64,000 nt of DNA from Legionella sp. PC997 (GCF_014109825.1 NZ_CP059578.1:1-64000), one strand, 5' to 3'; counted from the first letter of the stretch, positions 9,155-18,250 are shown. Numbers and translations: made by a program. The notes: generated by a model from the letters alone, not told the origin.

Positions 9155-9283
9155 TGCAAATAATACTACTGTAAAAGAAACTGATTTGTTACAAAATCTC
9201 GTTTAAATACACGAAAAGCGTTAATGAAATTAATGGACTGGTTCTACTAAGAAGCTAAAGTATAAATTACTTGGGAGTCTATT

Positions 9284-9625
9284 ATGTTAAATATTATTTT
9301 AGTTTGGATTTTCTCTGCAATTGCCCTACTTATCACTTCAAGATTAGTGAAGGGTTTTCACCTTAAAGATTTTAAAGCCGCGATGATTGCAAGTTTGGTC
9401 GTTGGATTTTTAAATGCAATTATAAAACCGATTCTTTTTATCCTAACACTGCCAATTAATATTCTGACCCTAGGCCTGTTTACATTTGTGTTAAATGCGA
9501 TAATCCTTGGCATTGCAGCAGGAATCCTACCAAGTTTTACAATAGATGGATGGATTACAGCTGTTAGCGCTGCAGTCATTTTAATGATCGTACAACTTCT
9601 TATTAATTTTGTCTTTGGTTTCTAA
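9284..9625 (+). CDS. YvlD / phage-holin-superfamily-IV small membrane protein
   Basis: A 113-residue protein made almost wholly of four hydrophobic helices (about residues 3-20, 32-52, 57-83 and 88-112). The family motif region KDFKAAMIASLVVGFLNAII is followed by KPILFILTLPINILTLGLF, as in YvlD-like proteins (Pfam phage_holin_4_2). Members are chromosomal inner-membrane proteins of unclear function, not phage lysis proteins, despite the family name. GGGAG lies about 9 bases before the ATG. It is monocistronic. Confidence 0.85.
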   Translation: MLNIILVWIFSAIALLITSRLVKGFHLKDFKAAMIASLVVGFLNAIIKPILFILTLPINILTLGLFTFVLNAIILGIAAGILPSFTIDGWITAVSAAVILMIVQLLINFVFGF

Positions 9626-9910
9626 AAATACATCACCTTCATTGCTGCTATTTAATGAATAGATTTGAAGCTTTGAAATTACCTTTGTATACCCTACTAA
9701 GAGAGCAAGGCTAAATGTGCAAATGGGTGACATTACCCTTTTAAACTGACTGTATAGATTAAGTAAAGAATAAGGCTGAAAAAGCATGATACTAGTTCAT
9801 ATAACGATGGGTTTGTGAACAATCACTATAATGCATTTTCTAGTCTAAATTAATCCTAGATAGTGTTCAAAAACTAAGTCCATAAAACAAAGTTTATTAA
9901 AAAATAATTT

Positions 9911-10723
9911 TTATAGATAATGAACCCAAAACTTATAGATTCCTCCCAAGAGAATAATTATTCCTAATAATGAGTAGATCCAATGATTTTTTATAAGCTC
10001 TATTATGGTACTCGGATGTACTCCATATATATCAACCCATTTTGCTTTTGTTCTTAAAGTCCCATCGAGAGTACGCTCTAGAATATTGGCTAATGCATCT
10101 GATTTCCTAAGAGTGGATTGATGTAATTTTACGAACTCTCTTTTTTCAAAGGCATCTGCCTCCTCTTCACCCGTGAGAATGTCTTTCATAGTAATTTTAT
10201 TATGTTTTAATAATTCATTTAGGCGGCCATGCTCTCCATGGCTGATATATTTAATTCCATAGAGCCCTATGAGAACTCTAGCAAGATCAATTTTATTTAA
10301 GTCATTAATTATTACGGGCTCACCATTTAAAACTTTATAACGATGCTCTATTGCTTGAAAACCAAAATTAATATCTCTCATATTCCAATGTATAAACTTA
10401 TAGCTATTCTTGTTAGAAAGAAAGATGAAATATTGATCTAACATTTTTCTTTCTAATTTATCGTAGTGATTTTCGATCTGATCTTGGGCAATGTGTTCTT
10501 CTTCTGCAGACTTATGAATAGAAAATGAATGCGTTTGGCCATTTTCAAAGTTTCTTATAGCTATGGATGTAACTCTAGGAGTGTGGCCATCAACAATTTT
10601 ATAAAAAGATTCACAAGAATAGTGAATGATCATACAGTAGGATTTGTTATTATTTACTGTAGATAATTGATCTTTGCTTTCCTGTCTTCTTTTCTTTCGT
10701 TGTATCCAATTACTGTGAGTCAT
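9911..10723 (-). CDS. Tail-anchored protein of unknown function, possible nuclease-like fold
   Basis: A 270-residue protein with a basic N-terminus (WIQRKKRRQESK), a soluble alpha/beta domain and one C-terminal membrane helix (about residues 247-267: SLLGIIILLGGIYKFW) followed by a short end, so it is likely tail-anchored with the bulk in the cytoplasm. The soluble part begins SYCMIIHYSCESFY, contains TSIAIRNFENGQTHSFSIH and FIHWNMRD, and has a late helix with EEEADAFEKREF. The order of strands is loosely reminiscent of RNase H/DnaQ-type exonucleases, but I cannot identify a full catalytic set. No operon partner. Gene reality is well supported by length and composition; function is open. Confidence 0.7.
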   Translation of the reverse strand: MTHSNWIQRKKRRQESKDQLSTVNNNKSYCMIIHYSCESFYKIVDGHTPRVTSIAIRNFENGQTHSFSIHKSAEEEHIAQDQIENHYDKLERKMLDQYFIFLSNKNSYKFIHWNMRDINFGFQAIEHRYKVLNGEPVIINDLNKIDLARVLIGLYGIKYISHGEHGRLNELLKHNKITMKDILTGEEEADAFEKREFVKLHQSTLRKSDALANILERTLDGTLRTKAKWVDIYGVHPSTIIELIKNHWIYSLLGIIILLGGIYKFWVHYL

Positions 10724-11059
10724 GTATTATATCCCTATATCGCTCAATCACTAGCCATCTGAACGGCCGATAAATCCTTTTATGCTACTCAACTTTAAGA
10801 ATTTTTTAATCAATAGAATTGTATGAGACACCTGTCTTTGATTTTTAATGTAATTGCTATCATCCTTTAATAGTTAATTATAGCTTTTTATTTGAGATAG
10901 ATAACGTATCTATCTATCTCAAATAACCTGGAATAGATAGGAAAGAGAAAAGGAACCTATGGGTTTGTTTGCGCGTTAGAAGATCAATAATCAAGAGTGT
11001 GTGATGGATAATGTTTCTCAATAATTCATATAAAAATATTTTTAATAATTCTAAAATAA
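10724..11059. other. Intergenic region holding a repeated module
   Basis: About 335 bases between two minus-strand genes. It contains the 16-bp palindrome listed separately (10888-10926) and, at 11000-11012, TGTGATGGATAAT. Both motifs recur in the same order and at similar distance in 12283-12391, suggesting copies of one intergenic element. No gene is seen. Confidence 0.45.
10888..10926. repeat. Perfect 16-bp inverted repeat (hairpin)
   Basis: TTATTTGAGATAGATA and its exact reverse complement are separated by a 7-base loop. There is no T-run after it on either strand, so it is not a standard rho-independent terminator. It lies 3' of the minus-strand gene at 11060-11437 and 5' of the one ending at 9911. 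It could be an mRNA 3'-end stabiliser, an operator, or part of a mobile intergenic repeat. Confidence 0.75.
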
Positions 11060-11437
11060 TTAATTAACCGTGCATTTTTCAAATGATATGTCTCCTCTGC
11101 CATTATCTTCAATACCAGATAAATTATGAAATAACTGGAAATTATATTGAGGTTCAAAAACATAAAATTTCGTTATGTTAACGTTGTTATCATGTACAAT
11201 TTTATCTACTAACATTTTCTTACATTGTAGTTTTTTATTAAAGTAAATGCATCTCGAAATATATGTAATATCTTCAGAAGTTTCCAGAAGTGTAAAAAAG
11301 GGATGTTTATCTAATTCTTCTTTGGAGTATTCGTGCTCAAAACCCAATTTTTTTATTATGTTACAAGTGTAAGTTACGGCATAGCTTGTAATAGGTAATA
11401 GCAATAAAATAATAAGTATTTTTTTTGATAAGTTCAT
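11060..11437 (-). CDS. Small exported protein of unknown function
   Basis: A 125-residue protein with a clear signal peptide (MNLSKKILIILLLLPITSYA, cleavage likely after SYA). The mature part has five cysteines (TYTCNII, SRCIYF, LQCKKM and a final EKCTVN), so one or two disulphides in the periplasm or outside are plausible. I do not recognise a family. The reverse-strand leader has AGGAGAT about 7 bases before the ATG, a good ribosome site. It is one of two small exported genes in the same orientation here. Confidence 0.65.
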   Translation of the reverse strand: MNLSKKILIILLLLPITSYAVTYTCNIIKKLGFEHEYSKEELDKHPFFTLLETSEDITYISRCIYFNKKLQCKKMLVDKIVHDNNVNITKFYVFEPQYNFQLFHNLSGIEDNGRGDISFEKCTVN

Positions 11438-11861
11438 TTTTAATCTCCTGAGGTTAATCTAAATATAGGAGAAATAAACAATTTGATTTTAAAGCAGGTA
11501 ATAAAAATTTTTGTTTAGAGAAAAACCACCGTTAAAATGAACTCATTAATTTCTGTATAAAATTTGAACTTTAGTGGGCTGTGGCGGTTTAAAAAGCTGT
11601 TTCAATTAAATATTGTTTCATTTATTGCAATGGAGCGTTTTATTAAACGGAGTTTAAGTGTCTATTGGGTACATTCTATTGATAGAAAACATTATCCTTA
11701 AAACGATTAATTTCTCTTTACTTTCATTTCATGGAGGTAAATAAAAATTTTTAACTTCCCCTACGCAGTATTTGTTTATAAGTTTTCCCTCAATAAAATA
11801 AGTAGAACTAACCAAATATCTTTTCTATTTCAAATTTAGTAGGGCTGTTGCTTCAAATGAA
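11438..11861. other. Intergenic region with an imperfect repeat copy
   Basis: About 420 bases without a convincing gene. Bases 11601-11650 align without gaps to 12981-13030 (38 of 50 identical by my count; shared pieces include AATTAAA, GGAGC and TATTAAAC). This looks like an old copy of an interspersed element or a remnant of a duplicated locus. Confidence 0.4.
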
Positions 11862-12146
11862 TCACCCTTTCCAAAATATAAAATTTTCATCAAGAACTAA
11901 CTCCTTAAAACTCACTATTGCAGAAGGCTTATTATTAAACATAGTACCGGTATTGGTAGTGGTGGAACAGGTTATTACAATATTTTCTCTTGTACATATA
12001 TAAGAAATCAATGATCCTTCAATGGCTTTAACTGAATAGCCATCCCCACTTAGCATTTTACAATCACTATCCTGTAACCATATCTCCTTTGCTCCATAAA
12101 TTATTGATGAATATAAAACAGATAAAACTATTAAAAATTTTTTCAT
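11862..12146 (-). CDS. Small exported protein of unknown function
   Basis: From the preferred ATG at 12146 the protein is 94 residues and opens with a signal peptide (MKKFLIVLSVLYSSIIYGAK, cleavage likely after YGA). The open frame extends 13 codons further upstream, but AAAGGAGTG lies at good distance before the 12146 ATG, which decides the start. The mature part has three cysteines (DSDCKML, YICTREN, ITCSTTT) and ends FIFWKG. No family recognised. It resembles the neighbour at 11060-11437 only in being small, exported and Cys-containing. Confidence 0.6.
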   Translation of the reverse strand: MKKFLIVLSVLYSSIIYGAKEIWLQDSDCKMLSGDGYSVKAIEGSLISYICTRENIVITCSTTTNTGTMFNNKPSAIVSFKELVLDENFIFWKG

Positions 12147-12282
12147 GATTACATTACACTCCTTTGTACATGAATTATTCTTCATTATAGACTTAGTGCA
12201 TAGGCAAAGATTGATACAATTAAAAGCTCCCCAAATATAATTTAATTTATAGTATTCCTTCTAAATTTGTTTTCCTTAATAG

Positions 12283-12391
12283 TTTGAGATAGATACGTAC
12301 CTCATCCATCATAAACAAAGGATAATGAGTAAGATAACGTATATATTTTCTGGAGCGGTAAGAAAAAAGTCAAAAATTTGTGATGGATAAT
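12283..12391. repeat. Second copy of intergenic motif pair
   Basis: TTTGAGATAGATA (12283-12295) and TGTGATGGATAAT (12379-12391) repeat in the same order as at 10891-10903 and 11000-11012, about 96 versus 109 bases apart. Here the palindrome partner is lost. Both copies lie just 3' of a minus-strand gene. Confidence 0.45.
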
Positions 12392-12406
12392 ATTTATTAA
12401 TTACAT

Positions 12407-12928
12407 TTAATTTTTTAGATAAAGAGCTCCTATTTTTGTACCATTCCGAGCGTATTCATTGTAAAGTTCATTCGGTAGATGATCCAGAAGATCCTCGTAA
12501 ATCCTATATATTTTGTCCCAATCATCAGTACCTAATTCACCAGGTAGACATGCCATTCCTGGAAAAACTTCATCTTTTATCTCTATGAGTATTTTCTGAA
12601 TTGAATCATGACTTTCATCATCAAGATAACGATGGTAAAAAAAAGAAGTAATTTTTTTAAATTGTTTTAGTTGATCAGGTGAAAAATTTATAGATAAATT
12701 TTGAGCTAAATAATCCAGTTCATGGGTGAATGGAATTTTTTTCTTATTCCATATCCACAAGCTTTTTAAAAGAAGCTCTATTCCTAAATGCCCGAGTGTA
12801 GCCGCGGTATTAAAAAACGATGGAAATGTAAATAGGTATTTTGAAACTGCTAAATACTCATCGGATAATCTTATAAAATGAATAGCTAATTGAGATACAT
12901 CATTATCCTTAATATCGGTAAATTTCAT
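12407..12928 (-). CDS. HEPN-domain-like protein
   Basis: A helical protein of about 173 residues from the ATG at 12928 (the frame also allows TTG four codons upstream). The N-terminal half has the HEPN signature: AVSKYLFTFPSFFNTAATLG, then HLGIELLLKSLW and IPFTHELDYLAQNL. A later YHRYLDDESH gives an R-x6-H spacing, which can be the RNase motif of active HEPN toxins but is not in the usual position. HEPN proteins often pair with a nucleotidyltransferase antitoxin; none is adjacent. It could be a stand-alone defence RNase or a non-catalytic HEPN. Family call moderate; activity open. Confidence 0.6.
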   Translation of the reverse strand: MKFTDIKDNDVSQLAIHFIRLSDEYLAVSKYLFTFPSFFNTAATLGHLGIELLLKSLWIWNKKKIPFTHELDYLAQNLSINFSPDQLKQFKKITSFFYHRYLDDESHDSIQKILIEIKDEVFPGMACLPGELGTDDWDKIYRIYEDLLDHLPNELYNEYARNGTKIGALYLKN

Positions 12929-12980
12929 GAAAATTCTCAAATGTATATTGTGAAGTAAGTATAGATATTTTTAAAAACTA

Positions 12981-13030
12981 TTTAATTAAACAGTGTTTGA
13001 TTTATCGCCAAGGAGCATCATATTAAACTA
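12981..13030. repeat. Imperfect repeat of 11601-11650
   Basis: Fifty bases aligned without gaps to 11601-11650 at about three quarters identity. Lies in the divergent region before the DUF2971 gene. Confidence 0.4.
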
Positions 13031-13170
13031 ATTAGATTCATTATTGGCCATCCCTTTACGCCGTTATCCGCACATTGAAGTTAATAAGAAAACTTCTAGT
13101 CTATAATTTATTTAAGTCCTGGCCTAGTGCAAGAGGGGGGATACGTGACGCTGATGTTAATAGGAAGAAA

Positions 13171-13962
13171 ATGGGGATAAATACAAAAATTAGTGATTTG
13201 TATAAAACAAATTATGTTGCACATTATACAAAAGCGCAAACTGCCATAAAATTCATTTTACCTAACCAAACTATTAAATTAGGGAATGCGTTGAGTGTTA
13301 ATGATCCTTATGAAAACAAATTATCATGGTTTGAGGATGATTGTAGTACTTATGCTGAAAATTATGTCATTGATAGAGATGAGGCAAAAAAAATATTGGC
13401 TCAAAGAATAAAATTATTCTGTACTACTCAATGCAATATTGAGGGTGAAAATAAAATATTTAGTTATATTCATGGCTTAAAAAATTCATTTTTTTCAATA
13501 CCTTCAATGTGGACACATTATGGGGATAATCATGCTGGAGTATGCCTCATTTTTGATAAAGAAATTTTAAATGAACAAATTAAAAAAGTAAGGTCTGATA
13601 AATTACTTAGTAATAAAGTAACGTACCACGACTATATTCCACATCGATCAGCTGAAGTAAATAGAAATAATTTGAAAACATATTTAGAAGATCCAATAAT
13701 ATTTAATGAATTTTGTTACCCATATATAAAGGAGGTGTTTTTTAAAAAAAATACATGTTGGTCTTATGAAGAGGAGTATAGATGGCTATTGCTCACCGAA
13801 AATGAAGATGAATTATTAGTCAACTACTTAAATTCACTTAAAGCTCTTGTTCTTGGAGCGGATTTTGATTACGAAAATAATTTTCAGTCGATATTAGACT
13901 TTAAAGTTCCTTATTACTCTATCCGATTCGAATACGGTAAATATATAATTACTGGAGATTAA
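13171..13962 (+). CDS. DUF2971 family protein
   Basis: A 263-residue protein of the DUF2971 type. Family landmarks are YVAHYTKAQTAIKFILPN at the N-terminus, the conserved NDPYENK, the central PSMWTHYGDNHAGVCLIFD and late CWSYEEEYRWLL. The family is common in accessory and defence-rich DNA; biochemical function is not established. The frame is open to a TTG at 13075, but ATG 13171 has AGGAAG at proper distance, so I start there. It stands alone, divergent from the HEPN-like gene at 12407-12928. Confidence 0.8.
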   Translation: MGINTKISDLYKTNYVAHYTKAQTAIKFILPNQTIKLGNALSVNDPYENKLSWFEDDCSTYAENYVIDRDEAKKILAQRIKLFCTTQCNIEGENKIFSYIHGLKNSFFSIPSMWTHYGDNHAGVCLIFDKEILNEQIKKVRSDKLLSNKVTYHDYIPHRSAEVNRNNLKTYLEDPIIFNEFCYPYIKEVFFKKNTCWSYEEEYRWLLLTENEDELLVNYLNSLKALVLGADFDYENNFQSILDFKVPYYSIRFEYGKYIITGD

Positions 13963-14318
13963 CCCACCCTTCATTCAATCTATTAAAACCATATCTGCCA
14001 TATAGCCTCTTTAATTAAAAATAAATAGAGCAATTGAGATTAAAATAATAATCAACATAATTATGTATTTATGATTAACCATGATGAATCGTCCAATAAG
14101 CGTAACTCTTGAATTTTAGACTATTTATTCAAAATCTAGGATATCGTCAGTTTATTAATTCAACATTAATCGATATTAAAAATAGTTCTTATGAATATTG
14201 AGTTCAAAAAAATACCATTTAACTCTTTAATATCTGTAGTGAATTAAATTTAGCAATGAAACATTTTATTGAATTAATCGTTACCTTCGCTTCCCCGAAT
14301 AGGGCTGACTTTTACGAA
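13963..14318. other. Intergenic region, no gene seen
   Basis: About 355 AT-rich bases between the convergent DUF2971 gene and the minus-strand gene at 14319. Near 14240-14280 a GAATTAAA, AATGAAACATTTTATTGAA stretch loosely recalls the repeat at 11601-11650. No terminator with a clear stem was found. Confidence 0.35.
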
Positions 14319-15110
14319 TTAATTAATTCTAGAGAATCTGTCTTCAATAGTTTTAATTAATTCAACAACAAAGGTAGCTGGATGGAAGTTTAAGTTAATT
14401 TTATTATCTTTAAATGCAGGTATTAATTGATTCCATAATCTAGATGTTTTAAAAGTTCCGTTTTGTGCAGAGCTTCTTTGTTTTAATCTTTTATAATGAT
14501 TAAGTTCATTTCTAACAAACAGGATTCTTTTAAAACTTGTCTTGTGTAAAGAGCTAACTTTATAATTAATAGATTTTTTACGTAATATATAAGGAAGAAT
14601 TACAATTAATTTATCCTCTATAGAGCATTCTTTTATCAAATCTTCTTTTTTATGCAATAAAACACTGGTTTTAAAATTTTTAGTTAATTCTTTCAATTTC
14701 ACATAATCATCAAGATCAGGACTAAATGAGTCTATTCTGAGATTAAGGTATGCTTCCAAAGCGTTAAAAGAAAAAACATAGGCGGAAATAATAAACCTAA
14801 AATATTTTAATAAATCACTGGGATTATTCGTTGCCAGCGTATAAATCTTTTTTTTATCTTTTGTTCGTTCTTTTTGAAGGGTACGAGAGATAGACTGACT
14901 TACCGCAAAGGCTTTCGTCTCATCATCAGAAGCCATCTCCAGATAAAACTTCCAAATTATTAAGGCAGGAAATTGATAAAAGACATGATCGTATTCTGCT
15001 ACTTCTAGACGATTTATAATTGTACCATCCGTAATAAATTGATTAAGCAAAAATTGATCGCCTTTAACTAAAAATACATCTTGAACTGGACCGAATTGCT
15101 CTTTTTCCAT
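14319..15110 (-). CDS. Helical protein with a HEPN-like RNxxxH motif
   Basis: A 263-residue, largely helical protein that I cannot assign to a named family. The middle has FIISAYVFSFNALEAYLNLR, resembling the helix in HEPN-type proteins where a Glu follows Ala-Leu, and further on ILFVRNELNHYKRL, an R-N-x3-H arrangement matching the HEPN ribonuclease signature (Rx4-6H). That combination suggests a HEPN-like RNase, but overall similarity cannot be tested here. No signal peptide or membrane helix. It sits between the DUF2971 gene and the interrupted DUF2441-like gene, in a stretch that looks defence-related. Confidence 0.55.
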   Translation of the reverse strand: MEKEQFGPVQDVFLVKGDQFLLNQFITDGTIINRLEVAEYDHVFYQFPALIIWKFYLEMASDDETKAFAVSQSISRTLQKERTKDKKKIYTLATNNPSDLLKYFRFIISAYVFSFNALEAYLNLRIDSFSPDLDDYVKLKELTKNFKTSVLLHKKEDLIKECSIEDKLIVILPYILRKKSINYKVSSLHKTSFKRILFVRNELNHYKRLKQRSSAQNGTFKTSRLWNQLIPAFKDNKINLNFHPATFVVELIKTIEDRFSRIN

Positions 15111-15234
15111 TCCTATCTACTTCTTCAGATAAAAAGATATAATAAAATTTGTCATATGGATACATTCTTGTCACTTTTGTTTGGCCTTATTCATATAATA
15201 ATCTTCCAAATATGTTCTTATATTATAAAGCGAC

Positions 15235-16013
15235 TTAATCTTGAATTGTATAAAGATCAAGACCATATAATTTATAGCTATCTAAAGTAAATTCCTTTTC
15301 CATATCTGTCAAATTAGGAAGAAAAAATTCATTTATATCAAATTCCTCCCAAAAAGAATCAGATTTTAGGTCATTTGCATCCATAATATATGTTAATTTA
15401 TATTTATTGTCTGATAATTTTAAAATGTATGGAACAATATGCCCAAAGCTATAACCAAGTTTAATAGCTTTTTGCGCTATTTTTAACATACTTAGGCTAG
15501 AAGGCATCCAGCGATTAATTTCCCTCCAAGCTTTTTCCTTAATTTTTTCATCCAGTATTTCTGCGCTACCTTCGATTAAGTACTCCCAATGGGGTTCGTC
15601 ATCGTATTGTTCACCATTCCAATATTTATCAATAACGCTTATATATTCACATCTTATAATTTTGTCCTCATTTAATGCCGCGTAAGTAATCCACTTAGAG
15701 TCAACTTTAGATACTTTATTTGAGTTGATCCTAACTTTAACCAAATTTTCATTTTTTAAAATGGGATCCTCCCCAATCCATAGCTACTTTAGCATCACTT
15801 TTCTTTTTAAATACATATAAACAACTCATTCGAGACACTGCATTAGGAAAATGTTTTGCTCTAACATATTCAAATATAAATTCATTACAAAGCCTACTAT
15901 TATTTTTAGAGTCAATTATCCCTGCTAACCATACTGATGGATGTGGAGGTTTATTTTCCTCAATAGATTGAGGGGTTATTAGGACTCCTCTACAGCATTC
16001 CCAAGCTACTAAC
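15235..16013 (-). pseudogene. DUF2441-like gene, main 3' part, cut by Tn3 and frameshifted
   Basis: Read on the minus strand from the transposon edge, one frame gives VAWECCRGVLITP, then NEFIFEYVRAKHFPN and AVSRMSCLYVFKK, a DUF2441-like core, until a stop at 15749-15751. The next frame, open to 15235, continues the family with KVDSKWITYAAL, IDKYWNGEQYDDEPHWEYLI and EGSAEIL. Removing one base from the four-C run at 15771-15774 joins them as AMDWEDPILKNENLVKV. The 5' end (18 codons) lies on the far side of the transposon at 22742-22796. A 169-residue protein could still start at a TTG (15744), but the gene is broken twice. Function of the family is not firmly known. Confidence 0.75.
16009..16013 (+). 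repeat. Target-site duplication CTAAC (left copy)
   Basis: CTAAC directly abuts the left inverted repeat; the same five bases abut the right one at 22742-22746. Five-base duplications are the rule for Tn3-family insertion. Confidence 0.88.
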
Positions 16014-16051
16014 CGGGTTTGGGGAGCAATGGAACAGCCAACCGACTTAAG
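16014..16051 (+). repeat. Left terminal inverted repeat of Tn3-family element
   Basis: Begins CGGGTTTGGGGAGCAATGG and ends GACTTAAG. It matches the right end (22704-22741, inverted) at 37 of 38 positions. Confidence 0.92.
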
Positions 16052-16052
16052 G

Positions 16053-16327
16053 ACTATATTGGTCTTTTAATATCTATAATTCGGTATGTTTCATTTTATA
16101 GGATTGTAAACTGTGAAGTTGTTCAAGTATTTTCATTGAATACAGATAGATAACCAATTTTTTTCATCATTAGTAATTAAGTTTTCAAATTACCTATAAT
16201 AGAACAAATAGTTTTATTGTTTTATTCAATATCTATGATGAATTCTTTAAAAACCTTTATTTTTAGGTAACAATGACGCTTTAACATTACGGCTCTGAAG
16301 AAAACTATGAATAAGGGGTATAAATAA
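16053..16327 (+). promoter_or_regulatory. Leader region of the metal ATPase gene
   Basis: About 275 bases between the left repeat and the ATPase gene. CCTATAATAG has a consensus -10 (TATAAT at 16195-16200); the -35 region is not clear. I see no obvious metal-regulator palindrome (MerR or ArsR type), and no regulator gene lies in the transposon. AAGGGG about 10 bases before the ATPase ATG serves as ribosome site. Confidence 0.35.
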
Positions 16328-18235
16328 ATGGGCTGCTCCACTTGTCCTTCTCACAAAGAACCAATGCCCAAACTGTGGCATAATCCTAAAGTCATTACGG
16401 CAGCAATAGCCGGTATATTATTAACTATTGGTTTTGTAGGCTCATATTTGACACTACCAAGGATAATTGCTAACGGGTTTTACATAGGCGCGGTGTTAAT
16501 TGGTGGATATTATTTCGCACGGGAAGCTATAGAAGAATTTTTCAAAGAACATGAAATCGGTATTGAGTTTTTGATGTCTACCGCTGCTATTGTTGCTGGT
16601 GTGATGGGACAATGGGCAGAATCGGCAACACTGGTTTTTTTATATTCTATTTCTGAAGCAGCAGAGGGTTATGCTGGTGAAAGGGCGCGACATGCTATCA
16701 GAGTATTGATGGAACTTGCCCCAAAATCCGCATTAGTCCGACGTAATAATAGCGAGTTCCTAATACCTTTAGAAGACATTCAAATTGGAGATGAGTTTAT
16801 TGTTCGTCCTGGTGAAAGCATCGCTACAGATGGAGAGGTCATATCTGGACATTCTAGTGTAAACCAAGCGCCTATCACGGGTGAATCAATTCCTGTTGAG
16901 AAATTTGTGGGAAATAAAGTATTTTCTGCAACTATTAACGGCGAGGGGACTCTTACTATTCGCGCTACCAAAAAATTTGCTGAGAACACGTTATCTCGTA
17001 TTATTTTTCTTGTTGAAAAAGCACAGGATAAAAAAGGTCGCAGTCAACGATTTATAGAGCGTTTTGGCAATCTCTACAGTCCATTCGTTCTTTTAGCAGG
17101 GGTACTAATAGCTACCCTACCTCCTCTATTTGGGCTGCATTGGCAAGAATGGGTGCTACGTGCAACGGTGTTTATTGTTGCAGCTGCACCATGTGCTTTA
17201 GTAATTTCTATCCCAATTACCCTTGTAGCTGCTCTTGGTACAGCCAGTCGAAACGGAATATTACTTAAGGGTGGGATATATTTAGAAAAATTGGTTCAAA
17301 TAAAGGTTATTGCGCTTGATAAAACAGGAACCTTAACACAAGGACAACCCAAGGTCACCGATATCATTTCGTTAAATAATTATACTCAGAACCAAATATT
17401 AAATGTAGCTGCCACCCTTGAATCGCGTTCCCAGCATCCACTGGCACATGCCATTTTACAACAAGCAAAGGCAGAAAGTGTTGCATATAAACCTGTTGAA
17501 CATTTTAAGTCATTGACTGGTTCAGGGGTTCAGGGTTTTATAAATGGAGAACAATTTTATATTGGCAATCCAAAATTATTTATTGATATGGGTCTATTGG
17601 TAGAAACTGTAATTCAAGAAATAAATAAATTACAGACCGTTGGAAAGACTGTCGTATTAGTAGGAACAGATAAGGAAATTCTCGGTTTAATTGCAATTAC
17701 TGATCCTCTAAGATCTACAGCAAGGCAGATGGTATCGTCCCTAAAATTGATGGGTATTGAGCGTGTTGTTATGCTCACTGGAGATAACTCGATAACTGCC
17801 GCGTCAATTGGAGTTCAAGCAGGTGTAGATGAAGTATTCTCTGATTTATCACCAGAAGATAAGACACGAAAAATTGAGGAACTGGAAAGACGTTACGGTA
17901 AGGTAATGATGGTTGGCGATGGAGTAAATGATGCTCCAGCACTTGCAGCAGCACATGTAGGAGTTGCAATGGGCGCCGCTGGAACCGATGTTGCATTAGA
18001 AACTGCGGATGTAGCATTAATGGGTGATAATTTATTAAAATTACCTTATCTCATCGAGTTTAGTCATCGAACCTGGAATATAATTTTACAAAATTTAGGA
18101 CTATCTATAATTGTTATTAGCTCTCTTATTGTCGGGGCGGTAACTGGCTATTTTACGTTGCCAATAGCAGTTTTAGCCCATGAAATAAGTGAGCTTATTG
18201 TTATTGCAAGTGGTCTTCGCATGTTAAAATCTTAA
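16328..18235 (+). CDS. P1B-type heavy-metal-translocating ATPase
   Basis: A 635-residue inner-membrane pump that uses ATP to move a metal cation. Visible motifs: TGES (184-187), the phosphorylation motif DKTGT (Asp331), HP in SQHPLAHAIL, GDGVNDAPAL, and paired N-terminal helices before and after HEIGIE. The metal-binding membrane motif reads APC (287-289) in AAAPCALVIS, not the CPC of classic Cu or Cd/Zn pumps nor the SPC of Co/Fe pumps. The C-terminal helix has HEISELIVIASG, close to the HEGx motif of Zn/Co-type pumps. There is no HMA domain; the N-terminus has only a short CSTC. Specificity is uncertain (Zn, Cd, Co or Fe). It is transposon cargo, convergent with the DUF302 gene. Confidence 0.92.
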   Translation: MGCSTCPSHKEPMPKLWHNPKVITAAIAGILLTIGFVGSYLTLPRIIANGFYIGAVLIGGYYFAREAIEEFFKEHEIGIEFLMSTAAIVAGVMGQWAESATLVFLYSISEAAEGYAGERARHAIRVLMELAPKSALVRRNNSEFLIPLEDIQIGDEFIVRPGESIATDGEVISGHSSVNQAPITGESIPVEKFVGNKVFSATINGEGTLTIRATKKFAENTLSRIIFLVEKAQDKKGRSQRFIERFGNLYSPFVLLAGVLIATLPPLFGLHWQEWVLRATVFIVAAAPCALVISIPITLVAALGTASRNGILLKGGIYLEKLVQIKVIALDKTGTLTQGQPKVTDIISLNNYTQNQILNVAATLESRSQHPLAHAILQQAKAESVAYKPVEHFKSLTGSGVQGFINGEQFYIGNPKLFIDMGLLVETVIQEINKLQTVGKTVVLVGTDKEILGLIAITDPLRSTARQMVSSLKLMGIERVVMLTGDNSITAASIGVQAGVDEVFSDLSPEDKTRKIEELERRYGKVMMVGDGVNDAPALAAAHVGVAMGAAGTDVALETADVALMGDNLLKLPYLIEFSHRTWNIILQNLGLSIIVISSLIVGAVTGYFTLPIAVLAHEISELIVIASGLRMLKS

Positions 18236-18250
18236 CTGTAGATGAGCGCA

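Noticed and set aside
9284..9625. Phage holin, hence a prophage
   Set aside because: The family name is misleading; YvlD-like proteins are chromosomal membrane proteins, and no other phage gene is in the window.
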